Below are positions 35,379 through 44,850 of a stretch of 64,000 nt of DNA, in pieces. Origin of the DNA: Micrococcales bacterium (GTDB lineage: Bacteria; Actinomycetota; Actinomycetes; Actinomycetales; Microbacteriaceae); the NCBI GenBank assembly GCA_017306245.1, contig JAFKIY010000006.1, positions 108,864 to 172,863 of the forward strand. The letters are read 5' to 3'. The notes under the pieces were generated by a model. It was not told the origin of the DNA. It did not search any database and was given only the letters and a program-made list of their open reading frames with translations. The position numbers and the translations under genes are program-made. Numbering within the stretch: the stretch's first letter is position 1; every line of letters starts with the position of its first letter.

Positions 35379-36233
35379 ATGGCCGACGCAACGACGCACG
35401 AACGCACCATCGAGTCCGAAATTGTCACGGACTTCAAAGACCGGATGAGCTACGGGTCCTACCTCCAGCTGGACAGTCTCCTCAGCGCTCAGGTCCCGGT
35501 GAGCGACCCGGTGCATCACGACGAAATGCTGTTCATCATCCAGCACCAGACGAGCGAACTGTGGCTGAAGCTCATGCGGCACGAACTGATGTCGGCGAAG
35601 GAACTCATCGCGAACGACGAACTGCAGGTCGCGCTCAAACGCATCGCCCGGGTCAAACACATCCAGAAGCAGCTCACAGAGCAATGGTCGGTGCTGGCCA
35701 CCCTCACGCCATCGGAGTATGCGGAGTTTCGCGGATACCTCGGCAACGCTTCCGGATTCCAGTCCTACCAGTACCGTGCGGTCGAATTCCTGCTCGGCAA
35801 CAAGAACGCCGGAATGCTGAAAGTGTTCGAATCGCATCCGGAAGCCCACGAGCTTCTCGACGGGATTCTGCACGAACCGAGCGTGTACGACGAGTTCCTG
35901 CGGTACCTGGCGCGGCACGGGCACGATGTTCCGCAGGCGGTGCTCGAGCGCGACGTCACGAAGGGCTATTCGATGAACGAGGAGCTCGTGCAGACGTTTG
36001 CGCGCATCTACGAGGACCCCGAAAAGTACTGGCTCGAGTACGAGACGTGCGAAGAGTTCGTCGACCTGGAGGACAACTTCCAGTTGTGGCGATTCCGGCA
36101 CGTGAAAACGGTGCTGCGCATCATCGGCACAAAGCGCGGCACGGGAGGGTCCAGCGGCGTCGGGTTCCTGCAGAAAGCGCTCGACCTCACGTTCTTCCCC
36201 GAACTGTTCGCCGTGCGGACCGAAATTGGCTAG
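35379..36233 (+). CDS. kynA: KynA, tryptophan 2,3-dioxygenase
   Basis: This 284-residue heme enzyme oxidises tryptophan to N-formylkynurenine, the first step of the kynurenine pathway. Family motifs include [16 protein letters not shown] near the N-terminus, [20 protein letters not shown] (substrate and heme region) and [23 protein letters not shown] 35379 ([10 protein letters not shown]) is preferred over ATG 35343, which lies in the terminator loop. It heads a four-gene operon with an amidohydrolase, kynU and a PaaX-like regulator. Confidence 0.97.
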   Translation: MADATTHERTIESEIVTDFKDRMSYGSYLQLDSLLSAQVPVSDPVHHDEMLFIIQHQTSELWLKLMRHELMSAKELIANDELQVALKRIARVKHIQKQLTEQWSVLATLTPSEYAEFRGYLGNASGFQSYQYRAVEFLLGNKNAGMLKVFESHPEAHELLDGILHEPSVYDEFLRYLARHGHDVPQAVLERDVTKGYSMNEELVQTFARIYEDPEKYWLEYETCEEFVDLEDNFQLWRFRHVKTVLRIIGTKRGTGGSSGVGFLQKALDLTFFPELFAVRTEIG

Positions 36234-37362
36234 CGAGCCGCCGCTCCCTGAGAAGCGTGCGCAGCACGCGTCTCGAAGAGGGCATCCCGGTAGGCTCCCT
36301 TCCAGACGGCCTTCGGCCTCCTCAGGGAGCGGAGACGCCGGATGGGCCGGTCCCTCAGGGAGCGGGTTCTGTTTCACCGTCGACGAGTGCTGGCTTGGCA
36401 GCTGGCGCGGACCGTCGACGATCGTGGCGGATGCAGGCGGATTCCGCCTCGCCTCGGAATCCGACCCGACGGCATCCGCCCACCTCGCCGGCACCATCCT
36501 CCCCGGCTTCCGTGACGCGCATGTCCACCTGGGCCTAATAGATGGTGCAGCGTTGCTCGGCGGCGGAATCGCCGTCGTCCACGATTTCGGATGGGGGCTG
36601 GAGTCCGCCAGAACCTGGGCAACCGACACGGCGCTGCCCGAGGTGCGGATCGCCGGCCAGCTGCTCACTGCCCCGGGGGGATATCCGACCGCAAGCGGCT
36701 GGGCTCCGTCCGACGCGTCGCGGGAAGTCGCCGGCCCCGACGACGCATCCGCCGCCGTCGATGAACAGGTCGACGCGGGGGCGACCTTCATCAAGGTCAC
36801 GCTCAATTCGGATGCCGGCCCGGTCTTCGATGACGCGACCCTCGGCGCGATCGTCGGCCACGCCCACGAACGGCACGTGTCCGTGGCCGCGCACGCGCAA
36901 GGGGCAGGGCAGGCCGCCCGCGCGTACTCAGCCGGAATCGACGTGCTGGCGCACGCGCCGTGGAGCGAACGCCTGCCCGACGAGCTGATCGCCGCCATGG
37001 CGAAGGCGATGAGCTGGGTGAGCACCCTCGACATCCACGGGTGGGGGAAGTTCAACGAAGGTTTCGCGGTCGCCAACGACAACGTGCGCCGCTTCCACGC
37101 GGCGGGAGGGCGCATCCGGTACGGCACCGACCTCGGCAACGGGCCGCTGCCGGTCGGAGTCAACGAACGCGAACTGGTCGCGCTCGAACACGCTGGGCTC
37201 GAAATCGACGCGCTCGCGGCGGCGATCGCCCCCGCACCCGCGTCCGGCGCATTCGGCCAGCGGATCAGCCGAATCTCTCTTCCCCGGCAGGAGGATCCCG
37301 CCCACTGGCTCGCCGCAGCACGACTCATCGATCACGACAATCTGGAGGTGCACCTCGCATGA
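36226..37362 (+). CDS. Amidohydrolase-family protein in the kyn operon
   Basis: This protein of up to 378 residues has the full metal-ligand set of imidazolonepropionase/Xaa-Pro-dipeptidase-like amidohydrolases: His99 and His101 (RDAHVHLG), Lys190 (FIKVTLN), His223 (AAHAQG), His243 (LAHAPWSE) and Asp302 (YGTDLGN). It sits between kynA and kynU, where kynurenine formamidase is expected, so hydrolysis of N-formylkynurenine is a reasonable hypothesis. The start is unclear: the only in-frame starts are TTG 36226, overlapping kynA and reading through a palindrome, and GTG 36424, which is short of the normal N-terminus. The stop overlaps kynU as ATGA. Confidence 0.8.
   Translation: MASEPPLPEKRAQHASRRGHPGRLPSRRPSASSGSGDAGWAGPSGSGFCFTVDECWLGSWRGPSTIVADAGGFRLASESDPTASAHLAGTILPGFRDAHVHLGLIDGAALLGGGIAVVHDFGWGLESARTWATDTALPEVRIAGQLLTAPGGYPTASGWAPSDASREVAGPDDASAAVDEQVDAGATFIKVTLNSDAGPVFDDATLGAIVGHAHERHVSVAAHAQGAGQAARAYSAGIDVLAHAPWSERLPDELIAAMAKAMSWVSTLDIHGWGKFNEGFAVANDNVRRFHAAGGRIRYGTDLGNGPLPVGVNERELVALEHAGLEIDALAAAIAPAPASGAFGQRISRISLPRQEDPAHWLAAARLIDHDNLEVHLA
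36243..36364. repeat. Dispersed CTCGAAGGGAG palindrome cluster, copy 2
   Basis: One unit (36243-36283: GCTCCCTGAGAAG ... CTCGAAGAGGG), one oppositely oriented unit (36294-36330: GCTCCCTTCCAGACGGCC ... CAGGGAGC) and a short remnant (36350-36364) lie between kynA and the amidohydrolase core. They fall in the reading frame used by the amidohydrolase if TTG 36226 is the start. Confidence 0.7.
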
Positions 37363-38564
37363 CCGAATCCCGCGCACACGAGCTCGACTCAGCCGACCCG
37401 TTGGGCGGCTTCCCCGACCGTTTCGTTCAGTCGGACGACGTTATCGCCTACCTCGACGGGAACTCGCTCGGCCGGCCCACGAAGGCGACCGCCGAGCGGC
37501 TCGCCGGTTTCGTCACGGACTCGTGGGGCGCCCGCCTCATCCGCGGCTGGGATGAGAGCTGGTACAACCTGCCGCTCACCGTCGGAGACCGGATCGGCGA
37601 AATCACCCTCGGCGCCGCCGCGGGCCAGGTTTTCGTGGGCGATTCCACGACGGTCATCCTGTACAAGCTCATCCGCACGGCGCTGGACGCGCGCCCCGAC
37701 CGCACCGAGATCATCGTCGACACAGACAACTTTCCGACCGACCGCTTCATTCTGCAAGGCATCGCCGCGGAGTGCGGAAAGACGCTGAAATGGGTGACAC
37801 CCGACCCGAACGCCGGGGTAACCGCAGAGCAGGTCGCCGACACGATCGGGCCGGACACCGCGCTCGTGGTGCTCAGCCACGTCGCGTACCGGTCCGGGTA
37901 CCTCGCGGATGCACCGGCGATCACCGCCATCGCCCACGACGCCGGGGCGCTCGTGCTGTGGGACCTGTGCCACTCGGTGGGGTCGGTGCCGATGGACCTG
38001 GATGCGTGGGGCGTCGACCTTGCGGCGGGCTGCACCTACAAGTACCTCAACGGCGGTCCGGGGTCCCCCGCGTTCGGATACGTCCGCGCGGAACACCAGG
38101 ACACGTTCCGCCAGCCCATCCAGGGCTGGATGGGGACGAGCGAGCCGTTCGTGATGGGGCCCGAGTATGTGCCGCACGACGGCATCCGCCGGTTCCTGAG
38201 CGGCACGCCAGCGGTCATCGGCATGCTCGCGATCCAGGACATGCTCGACCTCGTCGCGGAAGCGGGAATGGAAGCCATCCGCGCCAAGTCGGAAGAGTTG
38301 ACCGCCTTCGCGATCGACCTCGTCGATGAGCTTCTTCTGCCCCGCGGCGTCGCGCTGTCGTCCCCGCGCGACCCGGCCCGCCGCGGCAGCCACATCACGA
38401 TCGACCATCCGTCGTTCGCCGACGTGAACGCCCGGCTGTGGGCGCGGGGGATCATCCCCGACTTCCGCAGGCCGAACGGGCTGCGACTCGGCCTCTCGCC
38501 GTTGACGACGCGGTTCGAGGAGGTTCGGATCGGGGTTGAGGCGATCGCCGCGGAGTTGCCGTGA
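37359..38564 (+). CDS. kynU: KynU, kynureninase
   Basis: This 401-residue PLP enzyme splits kynurenine into anthranilate and alanine. It contains YLDGNSLGRPTKAT near residue 31, the LSHVAYRSGYLADAP segment, LWDLCHSVGS with the PLP Asp, and the PLP-lysine motif CTYKYLNGGPGSPAF. GGAGGTG is nine bases before ATG 37359, which overlaps the amidohydrolase stop. With KynA it defines a tryptophan-to-anthranilate route. The stop overlaps the PaaX-like start as GTGA. Confidence 0.97.
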   Translation: MTESRAHELDSADPLGGFPDRFVQSDDVIAYLDGNSLGRPTKATAERLAGFVTDSWGARLIRGWDESWYNLPLTVGDRIGEITLGAAAGQVFVGDSTTVILYKLIRTALDARPDRTEIIVDTDNFPTDRFILQGIAAECGKTLKWVTPDPNAGVTAEQVADTIGPDTALVVLSHVAYRSGYLADAPAITAIAHDAGALVLWDLCHSVGSVPMDLDAWGVDLAAGCTYKYLNGGPGSPAFGYVRAEHQDTFRQPIQGWMGTSEPFVMGPEYVPHDGIRRFLSGTPAVIGMLAIQDMLDLVAEAGMEAIRAKSEELTAFAIDLVDELLLPRGVALSSPRDPARRGSHITIDHPSFADVNARLWARGIIPDFRRPNGLRLGLSPLTTRFEEVRIGVEAIAAELP

Positions 38565-39433
38565 GCAGCCACCGCCCCATTCGGGACGATCCCCCCGCGA
38601 TCCGTTCCGGGGTTGACCGGCCGGTGGTTCACGACGACCTCGACTCCCGCCCCGGCAGCGCGACCTCGGTGTTGCGCACCATCATCGGGTGTTACCTGCG
38701 GGGCCTCGGAGGCTGGATTTCCACCGCCGAACTCATCCGCCTGATGGATGCGGTCGGAATTTCCAGTTCCCACGCGCGGACGGCGGTGTCGCGGGTGAAG
38801 AGCAAGGGGCTGCTCCTGCCGGAGACCGTGGACGGGCAGCCCGGGTACCGGCTCAACCCGGCCTCCCTGCCGATGCTGGAACGCGGCGATCGCATGATCT
38901 TCGGCTCCCGGCAGCAGCAGGATGGCGGTTCGTGGTGCCTCGTCTCGTTCACCGTCCCCGAATCGCAGCGGGCGGCCAGGCACCAGTTGCGGAAACGTCT
39001 TGCCTGGGTCGGTTGCGGCAAAGTGTCCACGGGCCTGTGGATCGGCCCCGCGTTTCTCACCGATGAGATCGAGGAGATCCTCGCCGAGCTGGGGCTCCGC
39101 CCGTGCACGACCGTGTTCATCACCGACACTCCGCAACCTCACGGCTCGCTGAAGGAGGCGGTCGCCCGCTGGTGGGATCTCGACGCGATCGCGACGCTGC
39201 ACCACCGGTTCCTTCGCGCTTTCGGATCGTGGGGCCCGGTGGATGACCCGGTCCGCGCGTTCGCGAACTTCGTGACGGTGCTGGATCGGTGGCGCGTCAT
39301 CCCTTACCTGGACCCGTACCTGCAGCCGGCCGTGTTGCCCGCCGATTGGCCGGGGTTCGAGAGTGCTGCCCTGTTCGAGCGGCTCAACTGGGAACTCGCG
39401 GCGGATGCCGAGCGCTTTGTGGGCGGAAGCTGA
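38561..39433 (+). CDS. PaaX family transcriptional regulator
   Basis: This 290-residue protein belongs to the PaaX family: a winged helix-turn-helix (about 38-95, with ISSSHARTAVSRVKSKGLL), a middle domain and a C-terminal PaaX-type domain ending LNWELAADAE. It starts at GTG 38561 inside the kynU stop, so it is co-expressed with the pathway it probably regulates. PaaX normally senses phenylacetyl-CoA; here a kynurenine-pathway effector or an anthranilate CoA ester is more likely, by context only. Confidence 0.9.
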   Translation: MSSHRPIRDDPPAIRSGVDRPVVHDDLDSRPGSATSVLRTIIGCYLRGLGGWISTAELIRLMDAVGISSSHARTAVSRVKSKGLLLPETVDGQPGYRLNPASLPMLERGDRMIFGSRQQQDGGSWCLVSFTVPESQRAARHQLRKRLAWVGCGKVSTGLWIGPAFLTDEIEEILAELGLRPCTTVFITDTPQPHGSLKEAVARWWDLDAIATLHHRFLRAFGSWGPVDDPVRAFANFVTVLDRWRVIPYLDPYLQPAVLPADWPGFESAALFERLNWELAADAERFVGGS

Positions 39434-39452
39434 CGCGCCAACGGGTCCTGGT

Positions 39453-40361
39453 CTACGCGACGGCGAGCATCCCGGCGGCGATAAGCGCCAGCACGAGGCC
39501 GATCGCCTGGACCGGCGCGATGCGTTCCCTCAGCACGATCGCGGCGAGGATGATGGTGCCGGCCGGGTAGAGGGCGGTCAGGACCGAGATCACGGTCAGT
39601 TCGCCGAGCCGCAGGCCGACGAGGAGCAGCGCGTTCGCGGTCGCGTCGATGATGCCTGCCAGGATCGCGATCCGCAGCCCGGCGCGCCAGCCGGTGCTCA
39701 GCATCCCCACGCGCGGCTCGCCGATTTCGGCTGCGGGTCCGCCGACTGCGACGCGCGCCCTGCGCCGCATCCACAGGGCGAGCACGCCGACGACCGCGAA
39801 CATGATGATGCCGTTCACGGCCCGGTTGGCGATGAGCGGGACAAGGCCGGCGTCATCCGGGGTCAGGTCGATGAGGATGAGGAACGCGCCGATCATCGCG
39901 CCGGAGCCGATCGCCATGAGCAGGGCTTTCAGGCTCGGCCGGATCGCACCCTCCTCCTTCACGAATCCGACGAGCACGACCGCGACGAGGGCGATCGCGA
40001 TCGCGACGTAACCGAGCGTGGTGAGCCGTTCGCCTCGGATGACCCCGGCCATGAGCGGGACGAACGCGGACACGAGCGCGGTGAGCGGGGAGAGGATGCT
40101 CATCGGGCCGATCGCGAGGCACGCGTACAGGAGGGTGATCGCGATCGCACCCGTGATGCCGGAGATCCCGCCGTACAGCAGCGCTTCCCACGACCACCGC
40201 CCGCCGATGACGGCTTCGGCGGCGAACAATATGACGAGGCCGGAGGCCGCGCCGATCGCGGTCACGCGAATCGGGCTGATGCGCCGCGACGCAATGCCGC
40301 CCAGAAAGTCGGCGGAACCGTACACGAGCGCGGCGGTAACGCCAACGAGGACTGTGAGCAT
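39453..40361 (-). CDS. EamA/DMT family transporter
   Basis: This 302-residue membrane protein has ten predicted helices in two EamA repeats, with LSPLTALVSAFVPLMAGVIRGE closing the first and LTALYPAGTIILAAIVLRERI closing the second. The start is ATG 40361. It converges with the kyn operon and diverges from the acyl-CoA oxidase gene. An amino-acid or metabolite exporter is typical, and there is no direct evidence for a kynurenine substrate. Confidence 0.87.
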   Translation of the reverse strand: MLTVLVGVTAALVYGSADFLGGIASRRISPIRVTAIGAASGLVILFAAEAVIGGRWSWEALLYGGISGITGAIAITLLYACLAIGPMSILSPLTALVSAFVPLMAGVIRGERLTTLGYVAIAIALVAVVLVGFVKEEGAIRPSLKALLMAIGSGAMIGAFLILIDLTPDDAGLVPLIANRAVNGIIMFAVVGVLALWMRRRARVAVGGPAAEIGEPRVGMLSTGWRAGLRIAILAGIIDATANALLLVGLRLGELTVISVLTALYPAGTIILAAIVLRERIAPVQAIGLVLALIAAGMLAVA

Positions 40362-40527
40362 TCAGGACCATTCGCAAGGGGTGCGTTCAACTCTAGGCGC
40401 TGGCAGGTGGTGACAAAATTCCCGCGCATTTCGGCTCTTCGTCGGTGGAAAGCGCACGGCGCATTTCCGGTGCGCCGTGCGCCGACCTACCGTGGAGGGG
40501 AGACTGGATAGAACCCAAGGAGTCGTG

Positions 40528-42630
40528 ATGTCCGCATCTGCGCCGCACAGCCAGCTTTCCGCTGAAGTGGAGGAGCACCTCGACAGCGCCGCCGGCGAGA
40601 AGGGGGCAACCGCATCCGTCAACCTGGAGGTTCTGAACGAACTGCTCATGGGCACGTGGGGGGATGTGCGACGTGAGGCCCGCGAGTTTGTGAAGGACCC
40701 CGCTCTGCACCGCAGGGATGGTCTGTCGCTCGAGGAGCAGAGGGAGCGCGCGCTCGCCCAGCTGCACCTGCTCGTCGACCATGGCGCCGTGCACCGCGCG
40801 TTTCCGATCTCGGTGGGAGGGCTTGAGGACAACGGCGGGAACATCACCGCATTCGAGGAGCTCGTTTCTGCGGACCCTTCCCTGCAGATCAAGGGCGGCG
40901 TGCAGTGGGGGCTGTTCGGGTCGGCGATCGTGCAGTTGGGCACCGAGCGGCACCATTACCTGCTTCCGCCGCTCATGAAACTCGAGCTGCCGGGCGCGTT
41001 CGCGATGACGGAGATCGGCCACGGATCGGATGTCGCGAGCCTCGCGACGACGGCGACGTACGACGAGGCCACGCAGGAGTTCGTCATCAATACGCCGTTC
41101 CGGGCGGCCTGGAAGCAGTTCCTCGGCAACGCCGGACGCGACGGCAAGGCCGCCGTGGTGTTCGCGCAGCTCATCACGAAGGGCGTGAGCCACGGCGTGC
41201 ACGCGTTCTATGTGCCCATCAGGGACGACAACGGGTTCCTTCCCGGCATTGAGGGTGAGGATGACGGCTGGAAGGGTGGACTGAACGGAATCGACAACGG
41301 GACGCTCGCATTTCACAACGTGCGCGTGCCGCGCAAGAATTTGCTGAACAAGTACGGGGATGTAGCGGAGGACGGCACCTACTCGTCGCCGATCGACAGC
41401 CCTGGGCGGCGTTTCTTCACGATGCTCGGCACTCTCGTGCAGGGCCGGGTGTCGCTGGACGGCGCGGCGACGGCGGCCTCGGCTCTGGGCCTGGCCATCG
41501 CCATCCGGTACGGCAATGAGCGCCGCCAGTTCACGGCGGGAGGCGACGACGAGCAGGTGCTCATGGACTATCAGCGGCACCAGCGCAGGCTCATCCCGTT
41601 GCTGGCGACAACGTATGCGCAGACGTTCGCGCACGACGAGTTGCTCGTCGCGTTCGATTCGGTGTTCAGCGGGAAGACGGACACGGACGAAGACCGGCAG
41701 GATCTCGAAACTCTCGCCGCGGCGCTCAAGCCGCTTTCTACCTGGCACGCGCTCGACGCGCTGCAGGAGGCGCGCGAAGCGTGCGGCGGCGCTGGATTCA
41801 TGGCCGAAAACCGTCTTGTGGGGTTACGTGCTGACCTGGATGTGTACGTCACGTTCGAGGGCGACAACAACGTGCTGTTGCAACTTGTCGCGAAGCGACT
41901 GCTCACCGACTTCAGCGAGAAGTTCAAGGACGCGGACATCGGTGCGCTCGCCTCGTACGTCGTCGGTCAGGCGGCGGATGCCGCAATCCACGGCACCGGG
42001 TTGCGCACCGTGGCGCAGACGATCAAGGATTTCGGGTCGACGGCGAGGAGCGTGAAGGAGCTCCGAGAGACGAACGTGCAGCGGGAGTTGCTCACGGACC
42101 GCGTGGAGACGATGGTGTCGGATCTCGCCGGCAGGCTGCGGGGGGCGGAGAAGCTGTCCCCGGAGGAGGCTGCCGAGCTGTTCAATTCGCAGCAGGACGA
42201 ACTCATCGAGGCGGCGCGCGCCCACGGCGAGCTGCTGCAGTGGGAGGCGTTCACGCGCGCCTACGAGGGCATCGAGGATGAGGGCACCCGGCAGGTCATC
42301 GAGTGGCTGCACGACGTGTTCGGGTTGGGGCTGATTGAGAAGCACCTGGCCTGGTACCTGATCCACGGCCGGTTGTCGCCGCAGCGCGCTCAGGCGATCA
42401 CGGCGTACATTGATCGGCTGCTCGCGCGCCTGCGTCCGCACGTGCAGGATCTCGTGGATGCGTTCGGTTACGAGCAGGAGCACTTGCGGGCGCCCATCTC
42501 CTCCGGTATCGAGGCGGAGCGGCAGGAAGAGTCGCGCGAGTACTATCGCAAGCTCGCGGCATCCGGCAACGCCCCGATCGACGAGAAGACCCTCAAGTCG
42601 AAGAAGAGGGCCACCAGACCCACTACCTAG
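40528..42630 (+). CDS. Acyl-CoA oxidase/dehydrogenase family protein
   Basis: This 700-residue flavoenzyme matches the acyl-CoA oxidase-like branch of the acyl-CoA dehydrogenase superfamily. FAMTEIGHGSDVASLATTATYD (flavin/substrate loop) is near residue 158, the middle domain has GRVSLDGAATAASALGLAI, and YVTFEGDNNVLLQLVAKRLL is typical of ACOX. The C-terminal oxidase extension is complete. AAGGAG lies six bases before ATG 40528 and the upstream in-frame ATG has no comparable site. It probably acts in fatty-acid or isoprenoid beta-oxidation. Monocistronic, followed by a palindrome. Confidence 0.9.
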   Translation: MSASAPHSQLSAEVEEHLDSAAGEKGATASVNLEVLNELLMGTWGDVRREAREFVKDPALHRRDGLSLEEQRERALAQLHLLVDHGAVHRAFPISVGGLEDNGGNITAFEELVSADPSLQIKGGVQWGLFGSAIVQLGTERHHYLLPPLMKLELPGAFAMTEIGHGSDVASLATTATYDEATQEFVINTPFRAAWKQFLGNAGRDGKAAVVFAQLITKGVSHGVHAFYVPIRDDNGFLPGIEGEDDGWKGGLNGIDNGTLAFHNVRVPRKNLLNKYGDVAEDGTYSSPIDSPGRRFFTMLGTLVQGRVSLDGAATAASALGLAIAIRYGNERRQFTAGGDDEQVLMDYQRHQRRLIPLLATTYAQTFAHDELLVAFDSVFSGKTDTDEDRQDLETLAAALKPLSTWHALDALQEAREACGGAGFMAENRLVGLRADLDVYVTFEGDNNVLLQLVAKRLLTDFSEKFKDADIGALASYVVGQAADAAIHGTGLRTVAQTIKDFGSTARSVKELRETNVQRELLTDRVETMVSDLAGRLRGAEKLSPEEAAELFNSQQDELIEAARAHGELLQWEAFTRAYEGIEDEGTRQVIEWLHDVFGLGLIEKHLAWYLIHGRLSPQRAQAITAYIDRLLARLRPHVQDLVDAFGYEQEHLRAPISSGIEAERQEESREYYRKLAASGNAPIDEKTLKSKKRATRPTT

Positions 42631-42644
42631 CCGAACCGTCTTGA

Positions 42645-42719
42645 AAATTCAGGAATTCACGTCGAGAAGTGGCCCAAATTCCTCTAAACGGAGCTTTAGC
42701 GACAGCGATTCCTGAATTT
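42645..42719. repeat. Palindromic element with AAATTCAGGAAT arms
   Basis: AAATTCAGGAAT (42645-42656) is inverted exactly at 42708-42719, enclosing 51 bases with weaker internal pairing. It lies 14 bases after the acyl-CoA oxidase stop. It may terminate transcription; the AT-rich outer arms in GC-rich surroundings are unusual. Confidence 0.55.
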
Positions 42720-42778
42720 CCAACGGATGCTTCGCCCGCACCCCAGGGATTCGGGCCGCAACGTTCTACTCTGTAGGG

Positions 42779-44728
42779 ATGACCACCGTAGCGCCGTATG
42801 GCTCCTGGGAGTCGCCGATCTCCGCCGCGTCCCTCGTCGCGACCGGCCATCCGGTGAATGGCGGGATCTTCGTCGGCGAGGATGTGTGGTGGCTCGAGTC
42901 GCGTCCCGCGGAGGGTGGGCGTCTCTCCGTGCGACGACACGACGCCGACGGAAAGCCGGTCGACGTGATCCCGGCCCCGTGGAATGCCCGCACTCGCGTT
43001 CACGAGTACGGCGGCGGAGCGTGGACGGCGACCGACGACGGGGTTCTCGCTTTCGCGGAATTCACCGACCAAAGGCTGTACCGACTCGACCCAGGTGCCA
43101 GCGAGCCAATCGCCTTGACGCCTGCCGACAAGGGGATGCGATTCGCCGGACTGAGCATCGTGGGCAATGAGGTGACCGCCATCCGCGAGACGCACAGGGA
43201 GGGCGACCTCGAGCGCGACATCGTGGCCGTGCCACTCGATGGCGCGGCAGCAGACGACGCCGGGGCCATCCGATCGATGGTGTCCGGGTCGCGGTTCCTC
43301 GCCGCGCCTCGGATCTCCCCGGACGGCGAGCATCTCGCCTGGATCGCGTGGGATCATCCGCATATGCCGTGGGACGGCACCGAGCTGCGCGTCGGCCGCA
43401 TCGAACGCGGCGTTGTGCCGGAGTATCGGACGCTGGGCGGCGGCCCCGCCGAGTCGGTCCTGCAGCCGGAATGGGCGTCGAACGATGAGCTGTACGCGAT
43501 CAACGACAGCACCGGATGGTGGAATCTCTACCGGTATCCGCTCGGCGGCGCGCCCGCCGCCTTGCACCCGCTGTCGGCAGACATCGGCGCGCCCATGTGG
43601 GGGCTCGGCATGCGGTGGTTCTCGGTTCTCGACGACGGCCGGCTGCTGTTCGTGAGCACAGTGGGCACCGACTCGCTGGCCACCCTCGACCCGACCACCG
43701 GAGCCGTCGAGCGGGTGAACGTTCCGCTCGACACTCTGTCGCTGACGGCGGTGCGCGGAAGCCGGGTGCTTCTGACCTGCGGGAGCGCCCGAGTCGTGTC
43801 CGGCCTGCGCGAGTTCAACCTTGCGTCGGGAATGCTCACCGATATCCGCCTCGACCTGGATGAGTTGCCGGCACGCGAGTTCCTCCCGGATGCCGAGGCC
43901 GTCACCTCCGCCGTCGTCACGCCGGACGGGGAGCGTGACGTGCACTCGTTCGTGTACCGCCCCCGCAACCCCGACTTCGCGGCGCCGAAGGGCGAGCTCC
44001 CGCCGTTCATCGCCGTCGTGCACGGAGGTCCGACCGCGCGTAGTTCGCCGGCCCTGAACCTGAACTACGCGTTCTTCACCTCGCGCGGGATCGGCATCAT
44101 CGACGTCAACTATGGGGGTTCGAGCGGATACGGCCGCGAATACCGCCGCCGTTTGGAAGGCCAGTGGGGCGTCGTCGACGTGGAGGACACCATCGCCGCC
44201 ATCCGCGGGCTCGCGGCGGCGGGGATCGCGGACCGGGCGCGGCTCGCCATCCGGGGCGGCTCCGCGGGCGGGTGGACGGTGCTCGCCGCCCTCGTCTCCT
44301 CCGACGTGTTCGCGTGCGGCGTCTCCTACTACGGGGTCGCCGACCTGCACGCGCTCGCGGAGGACACCCACGATTTCGAAGCCCGGTACCTCGACGGGCT
44401 CGTCGGCCCCCTGCCCGAGGCGGAGAAGATCTACCGCGACCGCGCGCCGATCAATCGCGTCGATGACCTGTCCTGCCCTGTGCTGCTCCTGCAGGGGCTG
44501 GATGACCCGGTCGTCCCGCCCGCCCAGTCGGAGGCGTTCCGGGATGCGCTCGTGAGGAAGGGCATCCGGCACGCGTACATCGCCTACGAGGGCGAGTCGC
44601 ACGGATTCCGGAAGGCGGAGACGATCATCCACGCGATCCAGTCGGAGTTGTCGTTTTATGGCCAGGTGCTCGGCTTCGAGACGCCGGATACCCCGGAGCT
44701 GGAACTCTGGGAGCCGCCCGTTCCCTGA
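42779..44728 (+). CDS. S9 family prolyl oligopeptidase-like peptidase
   Basis: This 649-residue serine peptidase combines an N-terminal beta-propeller-like region (about 1-390, with repeated W and GxxL strands) and a C-terminal alpha/beta-hydrolase domain. The nucleophile is Ser495 in RGGSAGGWT, with Asp in [10 protein letters not shown] and His in EGESHGF. No signal peptide is seen, so it is probably cytoplasmic and degrades oligopeptides. It starts at ATG 42779. The TGA stop is supplied by a dispersed palindrome, giving the C-terminus PPVP. Confidence 0.92.
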   Translation: MTTVAPYGSWESPISAASLVATGHPVNGGIFVGEDVWWLESRPAEGGRLSVRRHDADGKPVDVIPAPWNARTRVHEYGGGAWTATDDGVLAFAEFTDQRLYRLDPGASEPIALTPADKGMRFAGLSIVGNEVTAIRETHREGDLERDIVAVPLDGAAADDAGAIRSMVSGSRFLAAPRISPDGEHLAWIAWDHPHMPWDGTELRVGRIERGVVPEYRTLGGGPAESVLQPEWASNDELYAINDSTGWWNLYRYPLGGAPAALHPLSADIGAPMWGLGMRWFSVLDDGRLLFVSTVGTDSLATLDPTTGAVERVNVPLDTLSLTAVRGSRVLLTCGSARVVSGLREFNLASGMLTDIRLDLDELPAREFLPDAEAVTSAVVTPDGERDVHSFVYRPRNPDFAAPKGELPPFIAVVHGGPTARSSPALNLNYAFFTSRGIGIIDVNYGGSSGYGREYRRRLEGQWGVVDVEDTIAAIRGLAAAGIADRARLAIRGGSAGGWTVLAALVSSDVFACGVSYYGVADLHALAEDTHDFEARYLDGLVGPLPEAEKIYRDRAPINRVDDLSCPVLLLQGLDDPVVPPAQSEAFRDALVRKGIRHAYIAYEGESHGFRKAETIIHAIQSELSFYGQVLGFETPDTPELELWEPPVP

Positions 44729-44815
44729 GGCTCTCGAAGGGAACCCCCAGTGACTTGGATGCTCCCTTCGAGACGGGCTGCGCCCTCCGCAGGGAGCCGG
44801 CCACTCGAAGGGAGC
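44720..44815. repeat. Dispersed CTCGAAGGGAG palindrome cluster, copy 3
   Basis: A minimal unit GTTCCCTGAGG ... CTCGAAGGGAAC (44720-44744), a unit in the opposite orientation (44761-44797) and a half-unit (44803-44815) separate the S9 peptidase and recQ. The first unit encodes the final codon and stop of the S9 gene. Confidence 0.7.
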
Positions 44816-44850
44816 CGCCAGTGACCGTGGCCCCGGCTAGCCTTGGGGGC

